Shown here piece by piece: positions 49,608 through 59,746 of a stretch of DNA of 64,000 nucleotides. The notes beneath the pieces were generated by a model. The model saw only the letters and a list, made by a program, of their open reading frames with translations, did no database searches and was not told the DNA's origin. The position numbers and the translations under genes were made by a program. The DNA comes from Pseudoalteromonas rubra (GTDB lineage: Bacteria; Pseudomonadota; Gammaproteobacteria; Enterobacterales; Alteromonadaceae), in contig NZ_PNCI01000008.1 in the NCBI RefSeq assembly GCF_005887095.1, forward strand, positions 306,576 to 370,575, in the 5' to 3' direction. The first letter of the stretch is position 1. Each line of letters opens with the position of its first letter.

Positions 49608-50270
49608 ATGAACAATTCTGTAATAAAAACGAGCCTCATAATCTTAAGCCTGAGCCTGCTCAGCGCCTGTCAAAGCGCGTACTACGCAGCCTGGGAAAAA
49701 GTGGGGGTGCATAAGCGTGAGATCTTAGTGGACCGTGTAGAAAATACCAAAGAAGCACAACAGGCCACACAACAAGAGTTTCAGTCTGCACTGGAACGCC
49801 TGACTACCTTGATCAACTTTGATGGTGGCGAATTACAAAGTGTGTATCAACAACTCAATGATGATTATCTCTCCAGTGAAGCCGCTGCGCAGGATGTACG
49901 TACCAACATAGACAAAGTAGAAGATGTTGCAGAAGCCTTATTCTCTGAATGGCAGGATGAACTGGCTCAATATTCCAGTGCCAGCCTGAAACGTCAGAGC
50001 GAGCAAAAGCTCCGCCAAACGCAACGTCAATTTGACAAGCTGCTACGCTCGATGCGCGCCAGCGAAGCCAAAATGCAACCTGTACTGGATTCACTCAAAG
50101 ACAATGTGCTGTACTTAAAACATAACCTCAATGCCCAGGCGATTGCCGCCATCAAAGGTGAATTCAGTGGTTTGAAGCGGGATATTCAATCGCTGATCAG
50201 CGATATGAATCGCTCCATTGAAGACTCCAACGCCTTTATCGCCAGCATGAATAATACCAATCAGCCATAA
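49608..50270 (+). CDS. DUF2959 lipoprotein-like protein
   Basis: A 220-residue protein with a lipobox LLSACQS (Cys about 21), so probably a periplasmic lipoprotein. The rest is almost entirely helical, beginning YYAAWEKVGVHKREILVDRV, a DUF2959 hallmark, and continuing as long heptad repeats. Function unknown; possibly structural or envelope-related. Confidence 0.82.
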   Translation: MNNSVIKTSLIILSLSLLSACQSAYYAAWEKVGVHKREILVDRVENTKEAQQATQQEFQSALERLTTLINFDGGELQSVYQQLNDDYLSSEAAAQDVRTNIDKVEDVAEALFSEWQDELAQYSSASLKRQSEQKLRQTQRQFDKLLRSMRASEAKMQPVLDSLKDNVLYLKHNLNAQAIAAIKGEFSGLKRDIQSLISDMNRSIEDSNAFIASMNNTNQP

Positions 50271-50286
50271 ACGAGACGCCATGTTC

Positions 50287-50319
50287 AGCAACGGTTAGCA
50301 TTTTCAGTTAACCGTTGCT
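50287..50319. terminator. Stem-loop between convergent lipoprotein genes
   Basis: An 11-bp perfect stem (AGCAACGGTTA / TAACCGTTGCT) with an 11-nt loop lies between two genes that point at each other. No T run. Confidence 0.5.
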
Positions 50320-50325
50320 ACCGAG

Positions 50326-50994
50326 CTACTCGGCATAGATCACCTGCAAATCACAGTTAAAGATGGGGATGGCGGCATAACTGCGATGTCCCATTACCTG
50401 GTAAGTGGCAGCTGGTTTCTCTCCGAATCGCGTCTGCACTGTGTGTGAAGTAACTTGATAGGCTTGCTGCATGGTCCCCTGACCGCTATCCCAAATCAGA
50501 GTTAGATAAGGATTGTTGTAGAGCCACTTCCCTTGCGTCATTGTGCCCGTAAGCAACCAGTCTCCAGTTGTCTTTAGCTCAATCTGAAATGCGTCCAACG
50601 CGCAATTGTGTGAAAACACCACTTCAGGCAGAGCCACTTGCGCCAGCTCACCGGGAAAGTACAGGCCGTAATTTCCTTCACTGAAACGATGATATTCGCC
50701 GTTAAACTCCTGCACATTGAGCCCGCTATACCCTAACGCTTGTACCACCTCAGACAGCTGCGAGATCAGCACATCATTTTGATCCGCGGGAAAGCGATTG
50801 AGGCGGACAGTGTCACTGTTGTACTCTGCGGGCACAGCAAGGTCATTCAAGACGTAGTTTATGTTGGCCTGCTCTAACTGACTCAGCAATATTTTTTGCT
50901 CGGTGTCGTCCAAAGAGGAGTGAAACACATGTACCACAGGCTGACTGCTACAGGCGCTCAAAAATAGGCACCCAGCCACTGACCATACTTTCAT
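50326..50994 (-). CDS. Hypothetical lipoprotein
   Basis: A 222-residue protein with a signal sequence and lipobox LFLSACSS (Cys about 15). I do not recognise the remainder; it has mixed alpha/beta composition, with DSGQGTMQQAYQVTSHTVQTRFG and a CDLQVIYAE end that puts a second Cys late, which may pair with the Cys in HNCALDAF. No gene partner is evident. Confidence 0.65.
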   Translation of the reverse strand: MKVWSVAGCLFLSACSSQPVVHVFHSSLDDTEQKILLSQLEQANINYVLNDLAVPAEYNSDTVRLNRFPADQNDVLISQLSEVVQALGYSGLNVQEFNGEYHRFSEGNYGLYFPGELAQVALPEVVFSHNCALDAFQIELKTTGDWLLTGTMTQGKWLYNNPYLTLIWDSGQGTMQQAYQVTSHTVQTRFGEKPAATYQVMGHRSYAAIPIFNCDLQVIYAE

Positions 50995-51078
50995 GAAAAT
51001 TCCCTGTTCTTGTTATTATGGTCTGAGTAGACCACAGCCGCCCGACATCTGTCCATTGTTCCATCGCGACTTACGGCA

Positions 51079-51351
51079 TCAGTGACTACGCGTCAGCCAG
51101 TTTTGCACTGCGGTTTTGGGATACACAATTTCTTTAAACAAGCGATGACGCTCAAATTTAAGATCGCTCTCCTGACTGGGCAGGCCAGCCTGTACCTGGC
51201 TGTGATGCTCATTGAATCGTGAGATCAAAGTTAGTTTGTCTCTGCCCTGATTAAGCTGAGTGTTGAGATAGCCACGCACATCATCTGCTGTCATTAACCC
51301 TAATGCCTCTAAATTCATCAGGTCTTTTTTTAATGCAGAACGGATCCCCAT
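51079..51351 (-). CDS. Hypothetical small helical protein
   Basis: A 90-residue, charged, helical protein without a signal peptide. It begins GIRSALKKDLMNLEALGLMTADDV, which resembles a short helix-turn bundle, and ends WLTRSH. No domain was recognised. AGGAG lies just before its ATG, supporting that it is real. Confidence 0.6.
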   Translation of the reverse strand: MGIRSALKKDLMNLEALGLMTADDVRGYLNTQLNQGRDKLTLISRFNEHHSQVQAGLPSQESDLKFERHRLFKEIVYPKTAVQNWLTRSH

Positions 51352-51558
51352 GGAATGTCTCCTGTTGTCATAATTTACAAAAGTCGCAGCGAATCACTGC
51401 CAAAAGTCCCGACCAATGGCCGCCCGACTCCGTATCGGCGTGCAAGATACACACCAAATGCTGCAATTACATTAAAGACACCACGATGTTCGAAAAAGTT
51501 TCGTGGTTCACCGCAGCGTCGCGCTATACTGTCGCAAAACATCCAACGGGGTTGTGAT

Positions 51559-51957
51559 ATGAATCAAGATTATATTGAAATCGAGCTCGAAGAAGAGCCA
51601 ATTGAACTTTGTAACCTATTAAAAGTATTAGACTTTGCAGAGAGTGGGGGACAGGCCAAGCAGCTTATCGCCGCCGGATATGTGGGCGTCAACGGCGAGC
51701 TTTGTACGGTTAAACGCAAGAAATTGTACGCCGGAGATACCCTCTATTTTAACGAAGAAGCCTTTATGCTGACCCTGGCTGAGGGCGCCATTCCAGCCGA
51801 GCGTAGTCAGCCAAACCCGCCGCCTGCGCACCAGCACAGTGCACAGTCAGCTACTGACAAGGGCAAGCAGCCAAGCCAGGCTGGCAAAAAGCGACGCAAT
51901 AAACAAAAGAATAATGTGGACAGCGTCACAGGCAGAAAACCTATTTCGTTTGGATAA
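51559..51957 (+). CDS. S4-domain RNA-binding protein (YbcJ-like)
   Basis: A 132-residue protein whose first ~75 residues form an S4 RNA-binding domain (LCNLLKVLDFAESGGQAKQLIAAGYVGVNGE), like YbcJ. The C-terminal tail is Gln/Pro- and then Lys/Arg-rich (KKRRNKQKN), unlike short YbcJ. The start at 51559 opens the S4 homology; the reading frame upstream of it looks non-coding. YbcJ-type proteins may work in translation or RNA metabolism. Confidence 0.82.
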   Translation: MNQDYIEIELEEEPIELCNLLKVLDFAESGGQAKQLIAAGYVGVNGELCTVKRKKLYAGDTLYFNEEAFMLTLAEGAIPAERSQPNPPPAHQHSAQSATDKGKQPSQAGKKRRNKQKNNVDSVTGRKPISFG

Positions 51958-51973
51958 TACAGGAGATCACACG

Positions 51974-52414
51974 GTGAGTATCTGGTATCGCCCGGTCACA
52001 CTAGCACAGTGCCAAGCTCTGGATGAGGGGCTCCATCAAAAAGGCACGCTGATGCAGACCTTAGGGATCAGCATCAGTGAAATTGGCGACGATTACCTCG
52101 TTGCCACTATGCCCGCAACCCCGGCACATCATAATCCACTGGGCATGGTCCATGGTGGTGCCAATGTCGCGCTAGCCGAAACGGTGGCCAGTTATGCAGC
52201 TAATTTTGCTGTCGACTTTGAACGTTTTTACTGTGTCGGACAGGAGATAAACGCCAATCATCTCAAGGCCTCACGAAACGGGACGCTGACCGCCACGGCT
52301 CGCCCCCTGCACCTTGGCCGGCGCACCTCCGTTTGGGAAGTGAAAATCGTCAATGCACGTGATGAATTATGCTGTGTGGCTCGCATGACAGCCGCAGTCG
52401 TCGAGCGTCGCTAG
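51974..52414 (+). CDS. Hotdog-fold thioesterase, PaaI/YbdB type
   Basis: A 146-residue thioesterase from a GTG start at 51974, chosen because AGGAG ends 8 nt before it; the longer in-frame reading inside the S4 gene is rejected. The motif NPLGMVHGGANVALAETVASYAAN is the PaaI/YbdB hotdog signature with the catalytic Glu in AETVAS. It hydrolyses acyl-CoA or aryl-CoA; the substrate is unknown. Probably co-transcribed with the S4 gene. Confidence 0.85.
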   Translation: MSIWYRPVTLAQCQALDEGLHQKGTLMQTLGISISEIGDDYLVATMPATPAHHNPLGMVHGGANVALAETVASYAANFAVDFERFYCVGQEINANHLKASRNGTLTATARPLHLGRRTSVWEVKIVNARDELCCVARMTAAVVERR

Positions 52415-52505
52415 TCCTAACGTCACCGAAGTTGATATAGCGCAACCCATTTTACTCTTTACAATATCACAATGATCTCACCCCCAGTTTGTGGAGGCTG
52501 AGATC

Positions 52506-52730
52506 ATGAAGAAACAAAAACGCCTGATTATTATTCTGCACTGTGTGATTGTATGTGGCCTGTTGCTGATCTTCACAGGACACACCCTGCTGAGCGCCCA
52601 ATGGCTGACGGCACTCGGCCCTACTGGATATGCTCTGGGTGCGGCCTGCATAGCCATAGGCCTGATCTGCTCATTACCTACTAAGATTTATCTGACGATC
52701 CTGTTAATGCGCCGAGAAAAGTCAGACTGA
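52506..52730 (+). CDS. Hypothetical small membrane protein
   Basis: A 74-residue protein with two membrane helices (about 8-27 and 40-64), a positive N-terminus (KKQKR) and a charged C-terminus (RREKSD). GGAGG lies 8 nt before the ATG at 52506, which is better than a GTG at 52491. No family recognised. Confidence 0.65.
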   Translation: MKKQKRLIIILHCVIVCGLLLIFTGHTLLSAQWLTALGPTGYALGAACIAIGLICSLPTKIYLTILLMRREKSD

Positions 52731-52829
52731 CCGGGATTGCACTTGCCTCCCAAATTGCTAGCTGGGGCTTTGCCTCTGTGTGGACATTTCGCTACAATTT
52801 TGCCTTTAGTTGCTCATTCAGAGACATTC

Positions 52830-53921
52830 ATGGACCATATAGATACAGTGATCATAGGCGCAGGGGTCGTTGGCCTGGCCATCGCGGCGCGTCTCAGTCA
52901 GACCCGCTCCGTCCTGGTCATCGACCAGATGGGACAATTTGGCGAACATACCAGTAGCCGCAACAGCGAAGTGATCCATGCCGGTCTTTATTATGCTGAG
53001 CATAGTCTTAAAGCACGCTTGTGTGTCCGTGGTAAAGCCTTGTTGTACGCACATTGCGAGCGCTTCCATGTTCCGGTTAAAAGGCTTGGCAAAATTTTAT
53101 TCGCGCGCACGCCACAAGAGCTGGGTAAGCTCGCAGCCATCGAGGCGCAGGCAAAACGCAATGGCGTGCATGATCTGACGCCACTCAGCCAGACACAAAT
53201 TGCCAATATGGCTCCTGGCCTGCACACCAGTGCGGCGTTGTTTTCACCTTCAACCGGGATTGTCGACAGCCACCAGTTGATGCTGTCTTTGGTCCATCAG
53301 CTTGAGCACGCAGGTGGCAATCTGGTCTGTCACACCCGCTTTGAATCGGCAACAAAAACTGCGTCAGGATTTACACTGACGTTAAACTGCGACGGTGCCC
53401 CCTTTGAGCTGAGTTGCAATACTCTGATCAACGCTGGAGGCCTGTTTGCACAAGACAATGCTCAGCGCATCGCGGGGCTTGGCAAAGACCAGATCCCACA
53501 AAGTCATTTATGCCGTGGACAGTATTTTTGTTATCAAAGCCCCCACCCCTTCAATCACCTGATCTACCCGATGCCTGAACAGCATGGTCTGGGGATTCAT
53601 GCCACTTTAGACATGGCAGGTCAACTCAGGTTTGGGCCCGATACCCAGTTTATTGACAAGCTGGATTACCAGGTTGACGCACAGGCCAAAGCCCGTTTTG
53701 TAGAAGCGATACAAAGCTACTGGCCCGCTCTGGACCCTGAGCGGTTGCATCCCGACTACGCGGGGATCAGGCCCAAGCTTAGCCGCGAAAAGGGGCAGGA
53801 TTTTATGATTGAAGGGCATCAACACCACCAGGTTGAAGGACTCATCAACCTGTTTGGTATTGAATCACCCGGGCTGACCGCCAGTCTGGCGATCGCCGAG
53901 TATGTTGAAGCACAACTTTAG
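52830..53921 (+). CDS. FAD-dependent oxidoreductase, L-2-hydroxyglutarate oxidase-like
   Basis: A 363-residue flavoprotein. The dinucleotide fold is at the start (DTVIIGAGVVGLAIAARL), then SSRNSEVIHAGLYY, the LhgO-type motif, and PSTGIVDSHQLMLSL, and the C-terminal GIRPKLSREKGQDF. It resembles LhgO/YgaF-type enzymes that oxidise L-2-hydroxyglutarate; the substrate is inferred. The ATG at 52830 precedes the FAD motif; an ATG at 52737 would add an unmatched extension. Confidence 0.85.
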   Translation: MDHIDTVIIGAGVVGLAIAARLSQTRSVLVIDQMGQFGEHTSSRNSEVIHAGLYYAEHSLKARLCVRGKALLYAHCERFHVPVKRLGKILFARTPQELGKLAAIEAQAKRNGVHDLTPLSQTQIANMAPGLHTSAALFSPSTGIVDSHQLMLSLVHQLEHAGGNLVCHTRFESATKTASGFTLTLNCDGAPFELSCNTLINAGGLFAQDNAQRIAGLGKDQIPQSHLCRGQYFCYQSPHPFNHLIYPMPEQHGLGIHATLDMAGQLRFGPDTQFIDKLDYQVDAQAKARFVEAIQSYWPALDPERLHPDYAGIRPKLSREKGQDFMIEGHQHHQVEGLINLFGIESPGLTASLAIAEYVEAQL

Positions 53922-53922
53922 G

Positions 53923-54432
53923 TTAAATGCCTTCGAGCTTCTTGCTGCGCTCCTGCATTAACTTTTCAACGTTTTGTGCATCCTGGATCAGCTTTTTAAT
54001 GTCAGTCGGACTCATGTTTGCCGGTAAATCTTTCGGGATCCGACCAGCATCCTGCTGCTCTTTTAGCTGCTTGAGAATGTCGGTATTTTCCGCCGCCATG
54101 ATGGTGATCTTGCTAGGGTCCAGTGTCATTTCTTCACTCTGCCCGCGTGCGTTGGGGCGATCTGAATAGTGCCAGTTGCCCTGTGCGTCCTGCCATTTAT
54201 AAATTTTTGCGGGTTTGTCCTGCATAGTCTGTACATCTTTACTGCTGACCATATCCACGGCATTGTCTAGTTGCAGCTTAGATTCATTCAGCACTTGTTG
54301 TGCCTGAGTCTGCGCCTTGCCGAGGATATCATCCAGGCTCAGCCAGGTGCGCCCATCTGGGCGCTTTAAAACAAACAATGACGCCACACCAATCAGCATC
54401 ACCATAATTAACAGATAACTTGCGTACTTCAT
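53923..54432 (-). CDS. DUF4124 domain protein
   Basis: A 169-residue protein with one N-terminal membrane helix (about 5-22), a short coiled part, and the DUF4124 motif KIYKWQDAQGNWHYSDRPN. The C-terminus is helical. DUF4124 is common in membrane-anchored periplasmic proteins of gammaproteobacteria; function unknown. Start overlaps the upstream gene end by 4 nt (ATGA), so it is coupled to the substrate-binding-like gene. Confidence 0.8.
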   Translation of the reverse strand: MKYASYLLIMVMLIGVASLFVLKRPDGRTWLSLDDILGKAQTQAQQVLNESKLQLDNAVDMVSSKDVQTMQDKPAKIYKWQDAQGNWHYSDRPNARGQSEEMTLDPSKITIMAAENTDILKQLKEQQDAGRIPKDLPANMSPTDIKKLIQDAQNVEKLMQERSKKLEGI

Positions 54433-55220
54433 TGCGGCACTCCTTTTATATCGAGGCCATACTTTAACAGTATAGAGCGATATTCGGTAGAGTGGCGAAA
54501 GCGCTCAAAGAAATCTCGAAATTGCGCACAGCCACGTAACCCCAGTTCTGAATGATTGAATTGTAGTTGTAAAGGCGCGGTATCAACCACTTTATGAACT
54601 TTAAGCGCGGTAATAAATTTAGGGTTACTCAATTGCAGCCAACGGATCGCAGGCAGGCTCATCAGTGCAAAACGGCGGTCTTCTTTCACCGGCGACGCCA
54701 GCGCATCCAGCATCTCTCGTTCCGAGTAAAACAGCTTTTGCTGAAGCTGTCCAAGCGCCAACGCCTGCTCGACCGTCGGATAGGTATAACCAAATCGTCC
54801 GAGCATAATAAAGTCCTGATAATCCTGGGTCGGCACGGTGGCATTCTGGTGCGTGATCAACACATCCTCTACCCAATACAATCCCTGGCTCCAGCACATT
54901 GGTGTTTTACCCCGATACCAGGACTCAGACTCCATACGCACCTGAATTTGGTTGTAATTGATCAGTTTTTTTGAGCGCTCTTCCGGGATATAGTCCACAT
55001 CCAGCGGTTTACCCTCAGGCGCAAAGTGTGCCAACAGCTCAGGGATCACACCGGGCCGGTTGGGGTCGCCAGTGACAAAGGGGGGAAAGGCATTATAAGG
55101 CAAAGCAACACGCAACACCGGCAACTCAGTTCCGGTCGGTGGAAGGGATGATACAGCAGCCTGGCCACTGACTGGCTCCAGCCACAGCAACAGACCAAAC
55201 AGACTGTGTATTGTGCGCAT
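54429..55220 (-). CDS. Periplasmic substrate-binding-like protein (SBP_bac_3 type)
   Basis: A 263-residue secreted protein with signal peptide (about 1-22, SGQAAVSS) and a fold like periplasmic solute-binding proteins (LRVALPYNAFPPFV, VIPELLAHFA, YRSILLKYGLD). Such solitary proteins often have unknown ligands. The ATG at 55220 has GAAGGTG before it and opens the signal; an upstream ATG at 55283 is rejected. No transporter genes adjoin it. Confidence 0.75.
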   Translation of the reverse strand: MRTIHSLFGLLLWLEPVSGQAAVSSLPPTGTELPVLRVALPYNAFPPFVTGDPNRPGVIPELLAHFAPEGKPLDVDYIPEERSKKLINYNQIQVRMESESWYRGKTPMCWSQGLYWVEDVLITHQNATVPTQDYQDFIMLGRFGYTYPTVEQALALGQLQQKLFYSEREMLDALASPVKEDRRFALMSLPAIRWLQLSNPKFITALKVHKVVDTAPLQLQFNHSELGLRGCAQFRDFFERFRHSTEYRSILLKYGLDIKGVPQ

Positions 55221-55280
55221 CGCATTCACCTTCTCTTTTCCCTCATTAGTCACAGTGTAGCGTTTGCACCTCATTAGTGA

Positions 55281-55316
55281 CAAAAAAGCGGACCGGGCTA
55301 TATGGCCGGGTCCGCT
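55281..55316 (-). terminator. Terminator of the cysJIH operon
   Basis: A stem AGCGGACC / GGTCCGCT with an inner GGC/GCC extension; the minus strand reads into TTTTTTG. It lies 29 nt past cysH. Confidence 0.8.
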
Positions 55317-55344
55317 GTTTTAATTGTGCTTTGATAAGCATCGA

Positions 55345-56085
55345 CTAAATGCCGTCACCATCAATATGTAAACCACATTCCCGGTTCATACCGAAGAAGC
55401 GCGTTTCTTCTTCGCTCATACCCGGCTCAAGTTTACGGGTGGTATGCACATCACCCATAGACACATAGCCTTCGTCCCAGAGCGGATGATAAGATAAGCC
55501 ATGCTTGGTCAGGTACTGATAGACATCACGGTTATGCCAGTCGATAATCGGATACACTTTCACTGTACCACGGCTGATCTCTAAGATCTGTTTGTCGGCA
55601 CGGGTAGAGGACTGCTGACGGCGTAAACCACTGAACCAGGTTCCGGCCTGTAACTCGTTCAGTGCACGGGTCATCGGCTCTACCTTGTTCAGGGTATTGT
55701 AACGCTTGATACCCTCTTCACCCTGCTCCCACAGTTTGCCAAACTTGGCTTCCTGCCACGCTGGCCCCTGCGCTGCGCGATACACTTTCAGATTCAGCTG
55801 CAGCTGTTCCGTCAGTTCATCAATAAAACGATACGTTTCCGGGAACAAATAGCCGGTATCTGTCAGAACCACCGGGATATCCGGACGCTGACGGGTTACT
55901 AAGTGCAGCATCACCGCTGCCTGGATCCCAAAGCTGGACGATAAAATCGGGTTATCTGGCAAATTTTCCAGTGCCCAGATCACACGCTCTTCAACACTTT
56001 TATCAGCCAGCATACCGTTCGCATCATTCAATAATGCCTGTTGCGAGGCTTTATCCAGCGTCAGGATTTGCTTAAAGTCACTCAT
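55345..56085 (-). CDS. cysH: Phosphoadenylylsulfate reductase
   Basis: Reduces PAPS to sulfite with thioredoxin. It has 246 residues and the [11 protein letters not shown] end (single catalytic Cys, no iron-sulfur cysteines, so the PAPS form), and [13 protein letters not shown] and [10 protein letters not shown] motifs. It is the last gene of cysJIH. Confidence 0.97.
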   Translation of the reverse strand: MSDFKQILTLDKASQQALLNDANGMLADKSVEERVIWALENLPDNPILSSSFGIQAAVMLHLVTRQRPDIPVVLTDTGYLFPETYRFIDELTEQLQLNLKVYRAAQGPAWQEAKFGKLWEQGEEGIKRYNTLNKVEPMTRALNELQAGTWFSGLRRQQSSTRADKQILEISRGTVKVYPIIDWHNRDVYQYLTKHGLSYHPLWDEGYVSMGDVHTTRKLEPGMSEEETRFFGMNRECGLHIDGDGI

Positions 56086-56149
56086 TACTCATTCCCAGTA
56101 TTCACCACCACATAAAAGCTGTGGTCAAAGGCGCCGGGCGCCTTCTAAA

Positions 56150-57874
56150 TTAAGCATGGAAGTCGGTTTTAGATACCTTAACTTCGGCCACAATTTCCTT
56201 ACGGATCACAAAGTCACCAAAACACTCATCCGGCTGACGCTCTTTGGCCCACTGACCAATCAGCTCATCCAGTGCCGGCAGATAAACCTCTTCACCGACA
56301 TTTTCCAGATACAGTTTCGGGATCCGCGTACCGGCACGGTTACCGCCCAGATACACGTTATATTTGCCCGGGCCTTTACCTACAAAGCCAATTTCTGCCA
56401 GCATGGCACGACCACAACCGTTTGGACAACCGACAACACGCAAGATGATGTCGTCATCAGCAATCTCATGTTTTGCCAGGATCGCTTCGGTTTTTTCTAT
56501 CAGATCTGGCAGGTAACGCTCAGCTTCCGCCATGGCCAATGGACACGTTGGCAAAGACACACAGGCCATCGAGTTTTTACGCTGCTCGGTGTGCGCGTCA
56601 TCAATCAGGCCATGTTCGCGTGCCAGTTGTTCAATTTCCGCTTTTTGCTCTGCCGGCACACCTGCGATGATCAGGTTCTGGTTCGCCGTCATGCGGAAAT
56701 CCCCCTGGTGGATCTCGGCAATCTTGCGACAGCCTGTTTTCAGCGGCTTGCCGGGGTAATCCAAAATCCGGCCACTTTGAATAAAGACCGTCAGATGGTG
56801 CTTACCATCAATGCCTTCGACCCAGCCAATGCGATCGCCACGATGGGTGAATTCATACGGACGGCTCGGCGCAAAGGTCACACCGGCACGTTTTTCTACT
56901 TCCGCTTTAAACGCATCGGTGCCAAAGGTATCCAGGGTATATTTGGTTTTCGCGTTTTTACGATTCGCACGGTTACCCCAGTCACGCTGTACGCCTACCA
57001 CATGCTCGGCTACCGCCAGCGTGTCGTCCAGGCTGATAAAGCCAAAGTCATCGGCCTTACGTGGGTAGGTGTTAACATCACCATGGGTCATGGCCAGACC
57101 ACCACCAACCAGGACGTTGAAGCCAACCAGCTTGCCGTCTTCTGCAATCGCCACAAAGTTCAGGTCATTGGCGTGGACATCCACTTCGTTGTTCGGCGGA
57201 ATAGTCACTGTGGTTTTAAACTTACGCGGTAAGTAGGTACTGCCTAGTACCGGTTCTTCTTCAGTGGTTTCCTGCTTTTCACCATTTAGCCAGATCTCGG
57301 CATAGGCACGAGTTTTTGGCAGCAAGTGCTCAGAAATACGTGCCGCCCATTCATAGGCTTCCTGATGCAGTTCAGACTCAACCGGGTTGGTGGTACACAG
57401 TACGTTACGGTTTACGTCACCCGCGGTGGCGATGGAGTCAATGCCAACATCATTCAGCGTCAGGTGCATTTCTTTAATATGTGGTTTCAGCACACCGTGA
57501 AACTGGAAAGTCTGACGTGTGGTCAGACGGATGCTGCCATACTCGGTTTTTTCTTCAGCAAACTTGTCGATCGCTAACCACTGGTGCGGCTTGATGATCC
57601 CGCCCGGCATCCGCGCACGCAGCATCACGTTGTGCATCGGTTCCAGCTTTTGCTTGATACGCTCGGCACGAATATCGCGGTCATCCTGCTGATACATGCC
57701 GTGGAAACGGATCAGCTGGAAGTTATCGGCGGTAAAACCACCCGTTAATTGATCGCCCAAATCATTGGTAATGGTGCCACGCAGCAGGTTGCTCTGAGTT
57801 TTCAAACGCTCGTTATCAGACAGTTTGGCGTTCGGGTCGAGCTTACTGTTGGGTTTGTAATCGCTATTGCTCAT
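56150..57874 (-). CDS. cysI: Sulfite reductase hemoprotein beta subunit
   Basis: Binds siroheme and a [4Fe-4S] cluster and reduces sulfite to sulfide with CysJ electrons. It has 574 residues; the cluster Cys lie in [18 protein letters not shown] and [13 protein letters not shown], and siroheme-binding Arg/Lys in [12 protein letters not shown] and related segments. It follows cysJ by 54 nt. Confidence 0.98.
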   Translation of the reverse strand: MSNSDYKPNSKLDPNAKLSDNERLKTQSNLLRGTITNDLGDQLTGGFTADNFQLIRFHGMYQQDDRDIRAERIKQKLEPMHNVMLRARMPGGIIKPHQWLAIDKFAEEKTEYGSIRLTTRQTFQFHGVLKPHIKEMHLTLNDVGIDSIATAGDVNRNVLCTTNPVESELHQEAYEWAARISEHLLPKTRAYAEIWLNGEKQETTEEEPVLGSTYLPRKFKTTVTIPPNNEVDVHANDLNFVAIAEDGKLVGFNVLVGGGLAMTHGDVNTYPRKADDFGFISLDDTLAVAEHVVGVQRDWGNRANRKNAKTKYTLDTFGTDAFKAEVEKRAGVTFAPSRPYEFTHRGDRIGWVEGIDGKHHLTVFIQSGRILDYPGKPLKTGCRKIAEIHQGDFRMTANQNLIIAGVPAEQKAEIEQLAREHGLIDDAHTEQRKNSMACVSLPTCPLAMAEAERYLPDLIEKTEAILAKHEIADDDIILRVVGCPNGCGRAMLAEIGFVGKGPGKYNVYLGGNRAGTRIPKLYLENVGEEVYLPALDELIGQWAKERQPDECFGDFVIRKEIVAEVKVSKTDFHA

Positions 57875-57928
57875 TTTTATTCCTAAATTCTTACACTGTG
57901 ACGGTGTGTACTGACTAATCCCGCAGGA

Positions 57929-59746
57929 TTAGTACACGTCTTTTTGATAGCGACCCGCGCTGCGTAGCTCTTTGAGATACTCTTCAGCTTCCTCGTCGCT
58001 CTTACCTGCATACTGCTTAACGATGTCTACTAATGCCTGATGAACGTCCTTGGCCATACGGCTGGCGTCTCCACACACATAAAAGTGCGCACCATTTTGC
58101 AACCATGTATACACGTCCTGACCCTTTTCGCGTAAACGGTCCTGAACGTAGATTTTTTCTGCCTGATCGCGGCTAAAGGCCAGATCAATGCGATTCAGTA
58201 CGCCCGATTTCACGTACTTTTGTAATTCAACCTGATACAGGAAATCCTGAGTAAAGTGTGGGTTACCGAAGAATAACCAGTTGTCGCCCTCAGCATCGCG
58301 TGCCTCGCGCTCTTGCAAAAAGGCGCGGAATGGTGCAATACCGGTACCCGGACCAACCATGATCACGGGGGTATTGTCGTCCGCTGGCAAACGGAAATTG
58401 TCGTTATGCTCACTAAACACTTTAACTTGTGTGCCTTCCTCAACGCGATGCGCCAGGAAGCCAGAGCAACCGCCCTGATGGGTTTCACCAAAGGCCTCAA
58501 ACTCCACCAGACCCACAGTCAGGTGCACTTCTTCTTCTACTTCAGCCTGGCTCGACGCAATAGAATACAAACGCGGCTGGATCTTACGACAGCTGTCAAC
58601 CAGCGCCTGCGCGCTGAGTGTTCCCGGCTGTTGCTTGATGATATCGAAAATCTGACGCGCTTCGATGTACTCACGCAGCGCTGCTTTATCGCCCGCCAGG
58701 GCACTCAGCTCTGCGTTGCCTGTTGCTGCTGAATACTTTTCGACAAAGCCAGGGTAAGACTGAGTCAGCTCCAGCTTTTCAATCAAGGCTGTGCGCAGTG
58801 TTAGCGTCTCGCTGCCCAGAGTGACTTCGCTGTCTCCATCCAGAGCCAGCTGTGCCAATACTGCATCCACGCGCTGCTCATCGTTAAGGAAGAAAACGCC
58901 CAGTGAATCACCTGGCTGATATTGAATGTCAGACCCTTCGAGCGAAATTTCGACGTGGCGAACATCTTTGGTCGAGTTACGGCCGGTGATCTTCTGCACC
59001 ACAGAGATTTCTGCGCTGAACGGGTTTTGTTTGGTATACTGGCTGGCATGTGCACCGGCCGTTGCCAATGGCATGGCCACGACGTTAGCACCGCCTTGTT
59101 CTTGCTGTGCCTTTAGCGCAGGTTCAAAGGCATCGAGTGCACTGTCAATCCAGGCTGTTGCCTGCTCTTCATAGTCCACGTCCAGATCTGCACGGGCAAC
59201 CACAGATTCGGCACCCAGCTTTTGCAAGCGCTCTTCAAAATCAATGGCCGTCTGACAGAAAAACTCATAGCTTGAATCACCCAGACCCAGTACCGCTACT
59301 TTAACACCATCCAGTTTCGGGGCTTTTTTACCGGCCAAAAAGGCGTGCAAGGTTTCTGCGTCTTCAGGTGGTTCACCTTCTCCATAGGTCGAAACAGCCA
59401 CAGCGATAAACTGCTCTTTCTTCAGCGCCGCAGGCTTGTAATCAGCCATATTAACCAACTTGGTTTGCAGACCGCGTGCTTTAGCGGCACTTTCTAATTG
59501 CGCCGCAACCCCTTTGGCATTGCCGGTTTGAGAGCCATATAAAATGGTCAAAGGTGCCGCTTCTGAGGCAGGCGCAGGTGCCTGTCCTAGCGTCCCCGCG
59601 AGCGCAGCAGTGTTGGCATTGGCAGCCAGATAACCACTGACCCAGGCCTGCTGGATCGGATTAAGCTCCGCCACTAACCCCTGTAATTTTTGCAGTTGTT
59701 CTTGTGTCAGCGGACTGGCCGCGGCACTGAGTTGACTTAACAACAT
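57929..59746 (-). CDS. cysJ: Sulfite reductase flavoprotein alpha subunit
   Basis: Passes NADPH electrons to CysI. The 605-residue enzyme has an FMN flavodoxin domain (TILYGSQTGNAKGVA), FAD motif RLYSIASSQ and NADPH motif GPGTGIAPFRAFLQER, and ends RYQKDVY. The ATG at 59746 matches the family start; an ATG 69 nt earlier adds an Arg-rich extension and is rejected. The ribosome site is weak (GGGGA, 11 nt away). Confidence 0.96.
   Translation of the reverse strand: MLLSQLSAAASPLTQEQLQKLQGLVAELNPIQQAWVSGYLAANANTAALAGTLGQAPAPASEAAPLTILYGSQTGNAKGVAAQLESAAKARGLQTKLVNMADYKPAALKKEQFIAVAVSTYGEGEPPEDAETLHAFLAGKKAPKLDGVKVAVLGLGDSSYEFFCQTAIDFEERLQKLGAESVVARADLDVDYEEQATAWIDSALDAFEPALKAQQEQGGANVVAMPLATAGAHASQYTKQNPFSAEISVVQKITGRNSTKDVRHVEISLEGSDIQYQPGDSLGVFFLNDEQRVDAVLAQLALDGDSEVTLGSETLTLRTALIEKLELTQSYPGFVEKYSAATGNAELSALAGDKAALREYIEARQIFDIIKQQPGTLSAQALVDSCRKIQPRLYSIASSQAEVEEEVHLTVGLVEFEAFGETHQGGCSGFLAHRVEEGTQVKVFSEHNDNFRLPADDNTPVIMVGPGTGIAPFRAFLQEREARDAEGDNWLFFGNPHFTQDFLYQVELQKYVKSGVLNRIDLAFSRDQAEKIYVQDRLREKGQDVYTWLQNGAHFYVCGDASRMAKDVHQALVDIVKQYAGKSDEEAEEYLKELRSAGRYQKDVY

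Noticed and set aside
51355..51558. Longer reading frame upstream of the S4-domain gene
   Set aside because: Arg/Pro-rich composition with no S4 homology; the S4 domain begins at the ATG at 51559.
56156..57232. A 358-codon open frame on the plus strand inside cysI
   Set aside because: It is antisense to a complete, conserved gene, has no ribosome site, and its sequence looks like a translation shadow; codon bias of the real gene keeps the frame open.
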